In this document: positions 25,258 through 33,922 of the stretch, piece by piece
Layout: each line of letters begins with the position of its first letter
Position numbering within the stretch: the first letter of the stretch is position 1
NCBI GenBank assembly: GCA_964617645.1
Contig: CAZTYE010000001.1
Span: forward strand, 434,001-498,000
Source: JADJGC01 sp964617645
GTDB lineage: Bacteria > Zixibacteria > MSB-5A5 > CAIYYT01
Length of the DNA stretch: 64,000 bases
Direction: 5' to 3'
Position numbers and translations under genes: made by a program
The notes under the pieces: generated by a model
The model's input: only the letters and a program-made list of their open reading frames with translations
The model's database searches: none
Told to the model about the DNA's origin: nothing

Positions 25258-25307
25258 TCGTTACAACATACGGAAATCGGAAGCCCACTATCCTGAAGGA
25301 TGGTGGG
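25221..25307 (+). promoter_or_regulatory. Transcription attenuator with alternative hairpins
   Basis: Four segments can pair in mutually exclusive ways. Segment 1, TACCC (25221-25225), pairs with GGGTA in segment 2 (25233-25237). Segment 2, GGGTAGTGG (25233-25241), pairs over nine bases with CCACTATCC in segment 3 (25285-25293, one G-U pair), forming an antiterminator. Segment 3 otherwise pairs with segment 4 (25298-25307) to form the terminator. A ribosome stalled on the Trp codons (25210-25218) would cover segment 1 and free segment 2, allowing antitermination. Rapid translation across segment 2 would favour the terminator. Confidence 0.82.
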
Positions 25308-25315
25308 TTTTTTTT
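25284..25315 (+). terminator. Intrinsic terminator of the trp attenuator
   Basis: CCCACTATCC (25284-25293) pairs with GGATGGTGGG (25298-25307) over 10 bp, with one G-U, around the loop TGAA, followed by eight T residues (25308-25315). It lies 13 bases before the trpE start codon and 26 bases after the leader stop codon. Confidence 0.92.
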
Positions 25316-25327
25316 GCGAAACGAATT

Positions 25328-26794
25328 ATGAATCTGATCGAATTGCTCAATCAGCCTGATACCGAACCGCTGGTATTGACATTCAGCGAACTCGATCTCC
25401 CCGGCGACATCGAAACACCGGTCTCGGCGTTCCTGAAATTGCGCCCATTGGGGGCCAAGTTCCTGCTCGAATCCGCCGAAGACCCGACTGCCATTGGTCG
25501 CTACACATTCATTGGTATCAACCCGCTGCTCACCGTCGAGATCAATCGCGAGCAAACGCTGTTTCGCGCCGGCGCACAAATGCTGTCGATGCCGCACGAT
25601 GCGGAAAGCGCACCCTTCGGGGGTGTGAAGAAGCTGCTCTCGCGGTTTTCACTGAAGACGGGCGGTGATCTTCCGCTCCTCGGCGGACTGGTAGGATTCA
25701 CTTCGTATGAAATCGTGCAGTTTTTCGAACCTAAATTGCAGCCGCTGTTGGCCGACTCAGAATACCCGCTGGCGCGGTACTACTTCGTCGACACGCTGTT
25801 GGTGTTCGACCATTTCACCCGCCGTATGAAACTGCTGCGTTTGACTCTTGACGGAGCGCCGCTCGAGACCGAGCGCGCGCCGCTCTCCATCGATCAAATC
25901 CGCGCGGCTCTTTTGCAGCCGATCCCGAAACCGGCGGCCGCCACTAATCCGGTCGGTAACGGATTCGTCTCGAATTTCTCGCCCTCCGAGTACGAGGCCA
26001 TCGTCGCGACGGCGCAGAAACACATCTTCAAAGGCGACATCTTCCAGACCGTGCTTGCTCGCCGCGAACAACGCACATCCGCGGCTGACGGATTCTACAT
26101 CTATCGGGCGCTGCGAATGCTCAACCCCTCGCCGTATATGTTCTATCTTGATTTCGACGGCCTTGAACTGATTGGTTCATCGCCGGAGGCAATGGTCAAA
26201 CTCAACGGTCGACAGGCGACAATTCGTCCCATCGCCGGCACGCGTCGGCGCGGTCGTAACGCCGACGAGGATTTGCGCCTCGGGCAAGAACTCATGCGCG
26301 ACGAAAAGGAATGCGCCGAGCACGTCATGCTGGTGGATTTGGGTCGCAATGACCTCGGCCGCGTCTGCCGATTCGGCTCCGTCCGCGTCGCCGCGATGAT
26401 GGAACTCGAACATTATTCTCACGTCATGCACATCACTTCTTCAGTCGTCGGCGAACTGCGCCCTGACTGTTCTCCCTTTGAACTGGTGCGCGCGGCATTT
26501 CCGGCCGGGACCGTTTCCGGCGCGCCCAAATTACGCGCAATGGAGATAATCGCCGACCTCGAGAAGACCCACCGCGGACCCTACGCCGGCGCCGTCGGCT
26601 ATTTCTCGCTTTCCGGCGAGCTCGATATGTGTATCACGATTCGCACCATCGTCAAGCGTGGCAATGTGATCTTGCTCCAAGCGGGCGCCGGGATTGTCGC
26701 CGATTCGATTCCCGAGCTCGAGTACAAAGAAACCGCCAACAAAATTGCGGCTTTGCGCGAAGCGGTGCGCGTGGCGGAAGAAGGGCAATTGTGA
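25328..26794 (+). CDS. trpE: Anthranilate synthase component I
   Basis: Converts chorismate with ammonia to anthranilate, the first step of tryptophan synthesis, with TrpG supplying ammonia from glutamine. The 488-residue form from ATG 25328 gives the expected N-terminus; longer frames run through the attenuator. The Trp feedback-site motif LLES is at 46-49, so end-product inhibition is likely. The catalytic half shows DLGRNDLGRV, PAGTVSGAPKLRAMEII and the chorismate-binding GSSPEAMVKL. No Shine-Dalgarno is evident; the start lies 13 bases after the attenuator U-tract. The stop overlaps the trpG start (GTGA). Confidence 0.97.
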   Translation: MNLIELLNQPDTEPLVLTFSELDLPGDIETPVSAFLKLRPLGAKFLLESAEDPTAIGRYTFIGINPLLTVEINREQTLFRAGAQMLSMPHDAESAPFGGVKKLLSRFSLKTGGDLPLLGGLVGFTSYEIVQFFEPKLQPLLADSEYPLARYYFVDTLLVFDHFTRRMKLLRLTLDGAPLETERAPLSIDQIRAALLQPIPKPAAATNPVGNGFVSNFSPSEYEAIVATAQKHIFKGDIFQTVLARREQRTSAADGFYIYRALRMLNPSPYMFYLDFDGLELIGSSPEAMVKLNGRQATIRPIAGTRRRGRNADEDLRLGQELMRDEKECAEHVMLVDLGRNDLGRVCRFGSVRVAAMMELEHYSHVMHITSSVVGELRPDCSPFELVRAAFPAGTVSGAPKLRAMEIIADLEKTHRGPYAGAVGYFSLSGELDMCITIRTIVKRGNVILLQAGAGIVADSIPELEYKETANKIAALREAVRVAEEGQL

Positions 26795-27363
26795 TTCTGT
26801 TCATCGATAACTACGATTCATTTATCTACAACCTCGTGCAGTACTTTGGTGAGCGCGAGCGCGACGTGCGCGTGTACCGTCCCGATCAGATCACGCTCGA
26901 AGAAATCAGAGCCTTGCACCCGCAGAAAATCGTCATCTCGCCGGGACCGGGTCACCCGCGGGAAGCGACGTTGTCGCTTGACATCATTCGTGAATTACAC
27001 TCGACGACGCCGATCCTCGGCGTCTGTCTTGGCCATCAGGCGATTGGCGAGGCCTTCGGCGCCGAGGTGCGATCGGCGGACCGACTGCTGCACGGCAAAA
27101 CCTCGCAGATTTATCATCGCGGAAAAGGTGTGTTGGCCGGTCTGCCCAATCCCTTCAAAGCCACGCGCTATCATTCGTTGGTCGTCGGCGAAGAAACTCT
27201 GCCCGACGACCTCGAGGTTGTTGCCTACACTTCCGAAGGCGAAGTCATGGGTTTGATGCACAAACACGCCCCGCTCTACGGTGTCCAATTCCACCCCGAG
27301 TCGATTCTGACCACCGAGGGCATGAAGATCATCAACAATTTCGTGGACTTGCGAGTATGGTAA
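26791..27363 (+). CDS. trpG: Anthranilate synthase component II (glutamine amidotransferase)
   Basis: Releases ammonia from glutamine for TrpE. The 190-residue class I amidotransferase starts at a GTG overlapping trpE by four bases, giving VILFIDNYDSFIYNLVQYFG. The nucleophile cysteine is in LGVCLGHQAIGEAFG, and the catalytic His-Glu pair in YGVQFHPESILTTEG. The spacing is standard. It is not fused to TrpD as it is in enterics. In other bacteria this subunit can also serve the pabB enzyme, and no separate pabA is seen in the window. Confidence 0.96.
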   Translation: MILFIDNYDSFIYNLVQYFGERERDVRVYRPDQITLEEIRALHPQKIVISPGPGHPREATLSLDIIRELHSTTPILGVCLGHQAIGEAFGAEVRSADRLLHGKTSQIYHRGKGVLAGLPNPFKATRYHSLVVGEETLPDDLEVVAYTSEGEVMGLMHKHAPLYGVQFHPESILTTEGMKIINNFVDLRVW

Positions 27364-28373
27364 AGGAGTTGCTCGCCAAATTGGCGGCGCGACAATCGCT
27401 GACCTTTACTGAGGCGGCTTATGTCGTCGCGGAAATCGCCGACGGACGCGTCAGCGATGCGCAAATCGCCGCGTTTCTCACGGGCCTGCGCGCCAAAGGC
27501 GAGACGGTTGCCGAGATCGCCGGCTGCGTGAGCGCGCTCCGTCAGCGCGCCGTTTGCGTACCGCACTCGCAGCAGCAGATATTCGACTGTTGCGGCACCG
27601 GCGGCGACGGCTTGCATTCATTCAACATCTCGACTGCAGCCTCGCTGGTCGTCGCGGCCTGTGGCGTGCCGACGGCCAAACACGGCAATCGCGCCGTCAG
27701 TTCGTCGTGCGGTTCGGCGGATCTGCTCGAGGCTGCCGGCGCCAGACTCGAAGTCTCTCCGGCCGGCTCGGCAAAAATTCTCGATGAAATCGGATACTGC
27801 TTCCTCTTCGCGCCCTTGTATCATCCGGCCGCTAAACGTGTAGCCGCCGTGCGGCGCGAGCTGGGGTTTCGCACGGTCTTCAATTTGCTCGGGCCGCTGC
27901 TCAATCCGGCGCGCGCTACGCATCAGGTCGTCGGCGCGGCGACGCGATCGGCTGCCGAGACTTTGGCTCTGGTTTCTGAATTCATTCCCGATCTGCGCAT
28001 CACGACGATTTTCAATTCGCATGGTGTTGATGAGCTTTTGCCATCCGGCGTGAATCATCGCTACCAGTGGCTGGAATCGGGATTGCTCGAAGATCCCATT
28101 GAACTCCCGCTCTGGTTACAAAACGGGTTTGTGCCGGAAGCGCTGCGCGGTGGCGACAAAGCGGCCAATCTTGCGATTCTCGATCGCGTGCTCGCCGGCG
28201 AGGATTCGGCCTACGGGACGGTGATCGATCTCAATGCCGGATTCGCACTACTGGTTGCGGGAAAGACCGAGGACCTTTGCACGGGTATCGAGATGTCTCG
28301 CGCTGCGCGCCACTCGGGCGCTGCGCGTCGCGTCCTTGACGACTTCGTCCGACTCTCACAGGAGACCGAGTGA
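27357..28373 (+). CDS. trpD: Anthranilate phosphoribosyltransferase
   Basis: Transfers phosphoribose from PRPP to anthranilate. The 338 residues match the family. Visible are the PRPP-binding CCGTGGDG (about 80-87), the KHGNRAVSSSCGSADLLEA segment (anthranilate and metal site) and RTVFNLLGPLLNPA. The ATG lies inside the last codons of trpG (ATGGTAA), and the stop overlaps the trpC start, so it is translationally coupled on both sides. Confidence 0.97.
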   Translation: MVKELLAKLAARQSLTFTEAAYVVAEIADGRVSDAQIAAFLTGLRAKGETVAEIAGCVSALRQRAVCVPHSQQQIFDCCGTGGDGLHSFNISTAASLVVAACGVPTAKHGNRAVSSSCGSADLLEAAGARLEVSPAGSAKILDEIGYCFLFAPLYHPAAKRVAAVRRELGFRTVFNLLGPLLNPARATHQVVGAATRSAAETLALVSEFIPDLRITTIFNSHGVDELLPSGVNHRYQWLESGLLEDPIELPLWLQNGFVPEALRGGDKAANLAILDRVLAGEDSAYGTVIDLNAGFALLVAGKTEDLCTGIEMSRAARHSGAARRVLDDFVRLSQETE

Positions 28374-29149
28374 TGCTCGATGTAATAGTTGCGAATGTGC
28401 GTCGGCAAATCGCATCCCGTCCGCGTCGCGTTTGGCAGCAGTCTGTTGAGACACTGCTCGCAGACGTCCACCGTCGGCCACGCCCGTCATTTCGCAAGGC
28501 TCTGGCCGGTCCCGGCGAGCGCTTCATCTTTGAGATTAAGCGTACGGCTCCCAGTCAGAATCAGGCGCCCGTCGCTCTCGATGCCGCCAGGACGGCAACC
28601 GAATACGAAGCCGCCGGCGCGGATGCGATCAGCGTTCTGACCGAACCGAAATTCTTCGGCGGTTCGCTCGATGACCTCTCTGTTGTCGCCGCATCCGTGG
28701 GACTTCCGCTGCTGCGCAAGGACTTTGTCGTCGACGAACTGCAAATCCTCGAAGCTAAAGCTTGCGGCGCGTCGGCGGTTCTGTTGATCGTCGCAATTCT
28801 CGACGACAGTACTCTAAAGCGCTTCCTCAAGCTATCACATGAGACAAGACTCGATGCTTTGGTTGAAGTTCACGATGAAAACGAATTGCGGCGCGCTCTT
28901 AGCGCCGACGCGCGCATCATCGGCGTAAACAATCGTAATCTCCAGACGCTCGAAATCGACTTGTCCGTCGGCGAACGCCTGCTCAAGTTAATTCCCGATT
29001 CGATTATCCGCGTCGCCGAAAGCGGCATCAATTCGCGATCCGACATCGTGCGCTTGCGCGCGGCGGGAGCCGGCGCGTTTTTGATCGGAACTGCGGTCAG
29101 CCGGGCATCGGACACAAAAGCGAAAATTGCGGAGCTGCGCGGCCAATGA
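28373..29149 (+). CDS. trpC: Indole-3-glycerol phosphate synthase
   Basis: Cyclises CdRP to indole-3-glycerol phosphate. The 258-residue TIM barrel has FEIKRTAPSQN (the catalytic-lysine segment; family members usually read K-x-SPS, so Ala-Pro-Ser is a mild variant), LLRKDFVVDELQILEA, IIGVNNRNLQTLEID and VAESGI. The chosen ATG overlaps the trpD stop (TGATG); a GTG three bases earlier is possible. It is a single-function protein, separate from trpF, in contrast to the enteric TrpCF fusion. Confidence 0.95.
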   Translation: MLDVIVANVRRQIASRPRRVWQQSVETLLADVHRRPRPSFRKALAGPGERFIFEIKRTAPSQNQAPVALDAARTATEYEAAGADAISVLTEPKFFGGSLDDLSVVAASVGLPLLRKDFVVDELQILEAKACGASAVLLIVAILDDSTLKRFLKLSHETRLDALVEVHDENELRRALSADARIIGVNNRNLQTLEIDLSVGERLLKLIPDSIIRVAESGINSRSDIVRLRAAGAGAFLIGTAVSRASDTKAKIAELRGQ

Positions 29150-29739
29150 CGACGGTCAAGATTTGCGGCATCACGACGGTTGCCGACGCGCTGCTCTGCG
29201 CCGAAGCCGGCGCCGACTTTCTGGGATTAGTGCTCTCTGCTTCGCCGCGCCGCGTCTCGATCGAAAGCGTTATCGGCATCAAGACGCACCTTCAGGGCCG
29301 CGTACCGTTGGTCGGAGTTTTTGGTATCCCTGAGGATCTGCAAGCTTATCAGAAGCTCGGCGGCCCGCAGTTGGATCATTATCAGGTCTATTTCGATGTC
29401 GCACATCAGGCTTTCGGTCAACCTGCCTGCGGCTGGATTCACGCGCGTTTCGAGCGCAGTGCGATGAGCGCGCTCACTCTCGGGAGCGGCGACCTGCGCT
29501 TGCTGGACTCCAGAGATTCGGGACTCGAAAATCTCTCCGAATCAAACCGCACCGACCCGACACCGCTTGCGTCTATCATGATTGCCGGCCGATTGTCGCC
29601 TGCGAATGTTGGCGCAGTAGTTCGCTCCCTTCAGCCACTTGGTGTTGACGTCGCCCGGGGAACGGAGCGCGAACCGGGCCGCAAGGACCCGCAGAAAGTC
29701 GTTGATTTTATCAGCGAGGTGCGCCGTGCCGGTGCCTGA
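29146..29739 (+). CDS. trpF: Phosphoribosylanthranilate isomerase
   Basis: Isomerises phosphoribosylanthranilate to CdRP. The 197 residues begin TVKICGITTVADALLCAEAG, with the catalytic cysteine in KICGIT, then FLGLVLSASPRRVS. A conserved C-terminal phosphate-binding stretch is IMIAGRLSPANVG...VDVARGTEREPGRKD. The ATG overlaps the trpC stop (ATGA). The middle (residues about 95-140) is less conserved than in typical TrpF, but nothing essential is evidently missing. Confidence 0.93.
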   Translation: MTTVKICGITTVADALLCAEAGADFLGLVLSASPRRVSIESVIGIKTHLQGRVPLVGVFGIPEDLQAYQKLGGPQLDHYQVYFDVAHQAFGQPACGWIHARFERSAMSALTLGSGDLRLLDSRDSGLENLSESNRTDPTPLASIMIAGRLSPANVGAVVRSLQPLGVDVARGTEREPGRKDPQKVVDFISEVRRAGA

Positions 29740-30916
29740 GCGCAAAGGCTACTTCGGGCGCTACGGCGGCCGCTTCGTGCCCGAGACTCTGATTGCGGCG
29801 CTCGACGAACTCGAACGCGCGTTCGCAGCGGTCCGCCGCGACCGGCAGTTCCGTCACGAACTCGACCAGCTACGCAAGAATTTCGGCGGCCGGCCTACAC
29901 CGCTGTATCATGCGGCAAACCTGACTCGTCGCTGGAAAGGCGCGAAGATACTGCTCAAGCGGGAGGACCTCAATCACACCGGCGCGCACAAAATCAACAA
30001 TTGCCTCGGACAAGCTCTGCTCGCCAAACGGCTCGGCAAAAGGCGAATCGTAGCCGAAACTGGCGCCGGTCAGCATGGCACCGCAACCGCTGCAGTTTGT
30101 GCCATGCTCGATCTGGAATGCGTCGTTTACATGGGCGCTCATGATGCGAAGCGCCAGAGTCCCAACGTTCAGCGTATGCGCCTCCTCGGCGCCACTGTGC
30201 GCGAGGTTACATCCGGATTGGCCACCCTGAAAGAAGCGACATCCGACGCGATTCGCGATTGGGTGACGAATGTCCGTGACACGCACTACATCATCGGTTC
30301 TACGGTCGGCCCGCATCCGTACCCGACGATCGTACGCGAATTCCAGTCGGTCATCGGCAAAGAAACGAAAGCCCAGATACTTAAATCAGAGAAACGGTTG
30401 CCGAGCTGCGTTATCGCATGTGTTGGCGGCGGTTCGAATGCGCTGGGGATCTTCACGGCGTTTCTCAACGACCTACGAGTGCAACTGATCGGCGTGGAGT
30501 CGGCGGGCAAAGCGCTCGTGCCGGGTCTCCACGCGGCGCCGCTGGCCAAGGGCGCCCCGGGCGTACTCCATGGTGCGATGAGCTACGTGCTGCAGAACGC
30601 CGACGGCCAGATTGAATTGACCGAAACCATCTCGGCCGGTCTCGATTATCCCGGCGTCGGTCCGCAGCATTCGTTTCTTAAAGACTCCGGGCGCGTGAAG
30701 TACGTGACTGTCCTCGACCGCGGAGCAATCGCGTCCTTCAAGGAACTTTGCGAATACGAGGGCATTATTCCGGCGCTGGAATCGAGTTTTGCTTTGGCCT
30801 ATGCGAAGAAACTCGCCAAAACTTTGCGCCGGCGCGACACCGTCGTCGTCAACCTTTCCGGTCGCGGCGACAAAGACCTGACAAGTGTGATGGAATATGA
30901 GCAGCAGTGTCAGTAG
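29726..30916 (+). CDS. trpB: Tryptophan synthase beta subunit
   Basis: The PLP enzyme that condenses indole with serine. From GTG 29726 the 396-residue protein begins MPVPERKGYFGRYGGRFVPE. GAGGTG lies just upstream, and the start falls inside the trpF 3' end (14-base overlap). Motifs: GRPTPLYHA, the PLP lysine in KREDLNHTGAHKINN, ETGAGQHGTATA, GGGSNALGIF (phosphate loop), and VNLSGRGDKD at the C-terminus. It is a TrpB1-type protein paired with the adjacent trpA. GTG 29732 is an alternative start. Confidence 0.97.
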   Translation: MPVPERKGYFGRYGGRFVPETLIAALDELERAFAAVRRDRQFRHELDQLRKNFGGRPTPLYHAANLTRRWKGAKILLKREDLNHTGAHKINNCLGQALLAKRLGKRRIVAETGAGQHGTATAAVCAMLDLECVVYMGAHDAKRQSPNVQRMRLLGATVREVTSGLATLKEATSDAIRDWVTNVRDTHYIIGSTVGPHPYPTIVREFQSVIGKETKAQILKSEKRLPSCVIACVGGGSNALGIFTAFLNDLRVQLIGVESAGKALVPGLHAAPLAKGAPGVLHGAMSYVLQNADGQIELTETISAGLDYPGVGPQHSFLKDSGRVKYVTVLDRGAIASFKELCEYEGIIPALESSFALAYAKKLAKTLRRRDTVVVNLSGRGDKDLTSVMEYEQQCQ

Positions 30917-31697
30917 CGTCATGTCAAGAGCGAGAGCGGCAAAGCGCAAGTGCCTTGCGGCGTTCCTGACCGGCGGATTTCCGAGCGCGAGCGCGTTCCT
31001 GTCGGCGGCGCAAGCTGTGTGCGACAGCGGCATCGACATCCTTGAAATCGGCTTTCCGCACTCGGATCCACTGGCGGACGGCCCGGTAATTCAACGCTCG
31101 TCGCATCTGGCGCTGAGCGGCGGATTTACTACCGAGCGCGGCTTGGCCATGGTGCGCGAGCTGGCGTCCGCTGTTTCGCAGCCCATCGTGATCATGGGCT
31201 ACGTGAATCCGATACTGCGCTTTGGTGTCACGCGCTTTGTGCACACGGCGGCGCGTGCCGGAGTTAGCGGTTTGATCGTGCCGGATTTGCCACTCGAAGA
31301 AAGCCACGAATTGCGCGCTGCTTGCCGGAAGGCGGGGATCGACCTGATCTATCTGGTGACGCCCACGACGCCGCCAAAGCGCGCCAAAGCGATTTGCTCG
31401 GTAGCGGCCGGATTCGTCTATTTCGTGAGTGTTACCGGCGTCACCGGCGCGCGCAGTTCGATCGATGGCAATTTGCGAAAGTCGATCGCCGGAATCAGAC
31501 GCCACACCGATCTGCCGGTCTGCGTCGGATTCGGCATTTCATCAGCGCAATTGGCGGCGCAGGCAGGCGAATATAGCGACGGAGTGATCATCGGAAGCAA
31601 GCTCCTGCAGATTATCGATTCGGACCACCGGGACGATTGGCCGAATCTCAGACAGTTTTTAACGGAGGTTCGAATGCAACTCGGAGACCGGCCATGA
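30897..31697 (+). CDS. trpA: Tryptophan synthase alpha subunit
   Basis: Cleaves indole-3-glycerol phosphate to indole, channelled to TrpB. The 266-residue TIM barrel has the catalytic glutamate and aspartate in ILEIGFPHSDPLADGPVIQ, then IMGYVNPILRFG, GLIVPDLPLEES, YFVSVTGVTGARSS and VCVGFGIS. ATG 30897 lies within trpB. The ATG at 30921, four bases after the trpB stop, would give MSRARAAKRKCLAAFLTGGF, which also looks like a family N-terminus, so the start is uncertain. The stop overlaps the chorismate mutase start (ATGA). Confidence 0.94.
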   Translation: MSSSVSSVMSRARAAKRKCLAAFLTGGFPSASAFLSAAQAVCDSGIDILEIGFPHSDPLADGPVIQRSSHLALSGGFTTERGLAMVRELASAVSQPIVIMGYVNPILRFGVTRFVHTAARAGVSGLIVPDLPLEESHELRAACRKAGIDLIYLVTPTTPPKRAKAICSVAAGFVYFVSVTGVTGARSSIDGNLRKSIAGIRRHTDLPVCVGFGISSAQLAAQAGEYSDGVIIGSKLLQIIDSDHRDDWPNLRQFLTEVRMQLGDRP

Positions 31698-32065
31698 TGC
31701 TACGCGGCGTTCGCGGCGCGATCTGCGCGGCGGCAAACTCGCGCGAAGCGATTTTCGACGCCACGCGCAAACTCTTGGTGTTGATGTTCGCCAAGAACGA
31801 AATCGAAATCGGAAACATCGCCGCCATCTACATTACGGCAACCAAGGATCTCAATGCCGACTACCCGGCTTACGTCGCCCGCGAAATGGGTCTGCGGCTT
31901 GTGCCCCTGATGTGCGCCACCGAGATCGACGTTCCGGGAGCGCTGCAGCGGGTCATTCGCATTCTGATCCTCGTCAACACGGATCGATCGCAGGAAGAAA
32001 TACGTCACCTTTACGTCGGCGATGCTGCGCGTCTGCGTCCCGACCTACCCGGAGAGGAAGCATGA
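31694..32065 (+). CDS. aroH: Chorismate mutase, AroH type
   Basis: Rearranges chorismate to prephenate, the branch point to Phe and Tyr. The 123-residue protein aligns closely with the monofunctional Bacillus-type enzyme. It has Arg7 in RGVRGA, Arg63 in VAREMG, Cys74, Glu77 in CATEIDV, Arg89 in QRVIRILI and Tyr107 in RHLYVGD, all at the positions of the known trimeric active site. It overlaps trpA upstream and the DAHP synthase gene downstream (ATGA at both), so expression is tied to the trp genes. Confidence 0.95.
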   Translation: MMLRGVRGAICAAANSREAIFDATRKLLVLMFAKNEIEIGNIAAIYITATKDLNADYPAYVAREMGLRLVPLMCATEIDVPGALQRVIRILILVNTDRSQEEIRHLYVGDAARLRPDLPGEEA

Positions 32066-33078
32066 TGATCGTCGTAATGAAGAAATCCGCCACGGTCAAA
32101 GAGACCGCCGGTGTGATCAAACACATCGAGGAGCTTGGCCTCAAACCGCACATCTCGCAGGGCGAGGAAAAGACCATCATCGGCGCCGTTGGCAACGAGC
32201 GCACTATCGACAAAGAGCGGCTGCTCGTGCTCGAAGGCGTGGAGGATGTGATCCCGATTCTTAAACCATACAAATTGGCGTCGCGCGAGTTTAAGCCGGA
32301 GGCGACCGTCATCAGCCTCAATGGCGTCAAGATCGGTGGCAATGCGATTTGTGTTATGGCCGGGCCCTGCGCCGTCGAAAGCTACGAGCAAGTGCTGGAG
32401 GCGGCGATTTCAGCCAAGGAGTCGGGCGCGAAAATTCTGCGCGGCGGCGCCTTCAAACCGCGTACCTCGCCCTACGCGTTCCAGGGGCTTGGTCGCGAAG
32501 GCCTGAAAATCCTCGCCCGTGTGCGCGAGGAAGTCGGCATTCCGATCGTTACCGAATGCCTCTCGCAGGACGATGTTGACCTGATTTCCGATTACGCCGA
32601 CGTGATCCAAATCGGCGCGCGCAACATGCAGAATTTCGCCATGCTCGAACGCGTCGGCAAACAGTCGCGGCCGGTCTTGCTCAAACGCGGACTGATGTCG
32701 ACAATCGAAGAGCTGCTGATGTCTGCGGAGTATTTGCTCGCCAATGGCAACTACAATGTAATTCTGTGCGAACGTGGAATTCGCACGTTCGAGAAACTAA
32801 CTCGCAATACCTGCGATATCGCCGCGATCCCGGCGCTCAAGACATTGACTCATCTTCCGGTCATCCTCGATCCGTCACACGCTACCGGCGAGCGTCACTT
32901 GATCCCGCCGGTGTCGTTGGCCGGAATCGCCGCCGGCGCCGATGGATTGATCATCGAAATCCATCCCAACCCGGACAAAGCGATGTGCGACGGATATCAA
33001 TCGCTGCACCTTGATCAATTCGCCAATCTGATGCAGCGGGTCAAGCCGGTGGCGGCCGCTGTGGGGCGCGTCGCGTGA
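32062..33078 (+). CDS. aroF: 3-deoxy-7-phosphoheptulonate (DAHP) synthase, AroA-beta type
   Basis: First enzyme of the shikimate pathway, joining PEP and erythrose-4-phosphate. The 338-residue protein has an N-terminal ferredoxin-like regulatory domain (about 1-70), the kind that confers feedback inhibition in the Thermotoga enzyme. The barrel follows with MAGPCAVES (99-107), LRGGAFKPRTSPY (126-138), IQIGARNMQNF, LLKRG and DPSHATGER. It starts at ATG 32062, inside the chorismate mutase stop. The chorismate mutase here is a separate adjacent gene rather than a fusion. Confidence 0.96.
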   Translation: MMIVVMKKSATVKETAGVIKHIEELGLKPHISQGEEKTIIGAVGNERTIDKERLLVLEGVEDVIPILKPYKLASREFKPEATVISLNGVKIGGNAICVMAGPCAVESYEQVLEAAISAKESGAKILRGGAFKPRTSPYAFQGLGREGLKILARVREEVGIPIVTECLSQDDVDLISDYADVIQIGARNMQNFAMLERVGKQSRPVLLKRGLMSTIEELLMSAEYLLANGNYNVILCERGIRTFEKLTRNTCDIAAIPALKTLTHLPVILDPSHATGERHLIPPVSLAGIAAGADGLIIEIHPNPDKAMCDGYQSLHLDQFANLMQRVKPVAAAVGRVA

Positions 33079-33920
33079 TTGATTTGCGCCAGTGCACGAT
33101 CGGTATTGTCGGGCTTGGGCAGATCGGCGGCTCGCTGGCGAGTGCGCTGCGGCAAGCGTTGCCCGAACAAAATATCTTGGCGTTTGATGTCGACTCCGGA
33201 TTGGCCGAACAAGCGTCAAGCCATCAGTTGATCACCGGCGCCGCAGCTAACATCGCCGACCTCCTGCAGCGCGCCGACGTCGTGATCATCGCCTTGCCGA
33301 TTCAGGGCATCTGCGACTTGCTGGCCGATCACGGTGAACAACTTCGGGGCAAACGGCTGATAGCGGATGTCGGTTCTTTGAAGTCCAAGATCATTGAGAC
33401 GGCGCAATCATTGCGGCTCGCCAACTTCGTTGGCGGCCATCCTTTAGCCGGCTCGGAAAGACGGGGCGCCGGCTCGTGGAATCCGCATCTTTTTGAACGC
33501 GCTAACTACTTCGTCTGCGCGCCACCGGGCTGCAATCCCGATGCCATCGGCCTGCACCAACAATTCGTGACGGCGATCGGCGGCGTCGAAATCGCCATCG
33601 ATCCGCAGATTCATGATCAAATCTTCGCCACCTCGAGCAACATTCCGCATTTGCTGGCGTTTCTTCTTCGAGCGCAGTTTGCCGACGCGACTATCGAACA
33701 CCGCGAGACGGCGGCGTTTGCCTGTCCGAGTTATCGCAGCGCCACGCGCGTCGCGGCATCCGATCCCGAAATGGTCTATCAGATGCTTTGGCATAATCGA
33801 AAAAATCTGACCGCGGCGCTCCGGCGATTTCGCGATGATCTCAACGCCGCGCAGAAGGCGCTTGACAACGGCGACGCGCTGCGATTTCGTCAGATCTTCG
33901 CGAAAGGCGACGATCGTTAG
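33075..33920 (+). CDS. tyrA: Prephenate dehydrogenase
   Basis: Oxidises prephenate (or arogenate) to the tyrosine precursor. The 281-residue protein starts at a GTG overlapping the DAHP synthase stop. It contains the NAD-binding VGLGQIGGSLA (12-22), ALPIQGI, the catalytic-histidine motif GHPLAGSERRGAG (121-133), and a helical C-terminal dimerisation domain. No ACT regulatory domain is fused. Whether NAD or NADP and prephenate or arogenate are used cannot be told reliably. The stop is two bases before the aroA ATG. Confidence 0.94.
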   Translation: MIDLRQCTIGIVGLGQIGGSLASALRQALPEQNILAFDVDSGLAEQASSHQLITGAAANIADLLQRADVVIIALPIQGICDLLADHGEQLRGKRLIADVGSLKSKIIETAQSLRLANFVGGHPLAGSERRGAGSWNPHLFERANYFVCAPPGCNPDAIGLHQQFVTAIGGVEIAIDPQIHDQIFATSSNIPHLLAFLLRAQFADATIEHRETAAFACPSYRSATRVAASDPEMVYQMLWHNRKNLTAALRRFRDDLNAAQKALDNGDALRFRQIFAKGDDR

Positions 33921-33922
33921 GC

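Noticed and set aside
25142..25327. T-box or tryptophan-type riboswitch upstream of trpE
   Set aside because: No T-box sequence, specifier loop or TRAP-like GAG/UAG repeats are seen. The translated leader with tandem Trp codons and alternative hairpins explains the region fully.
31637..31693. N-terminal extension of chorismate mutase into trpA
   Set aside because: The conserved start RGVRGA of the family begins right after the ATG at 31694, which also makes a four-base overlap with the trpA stop.
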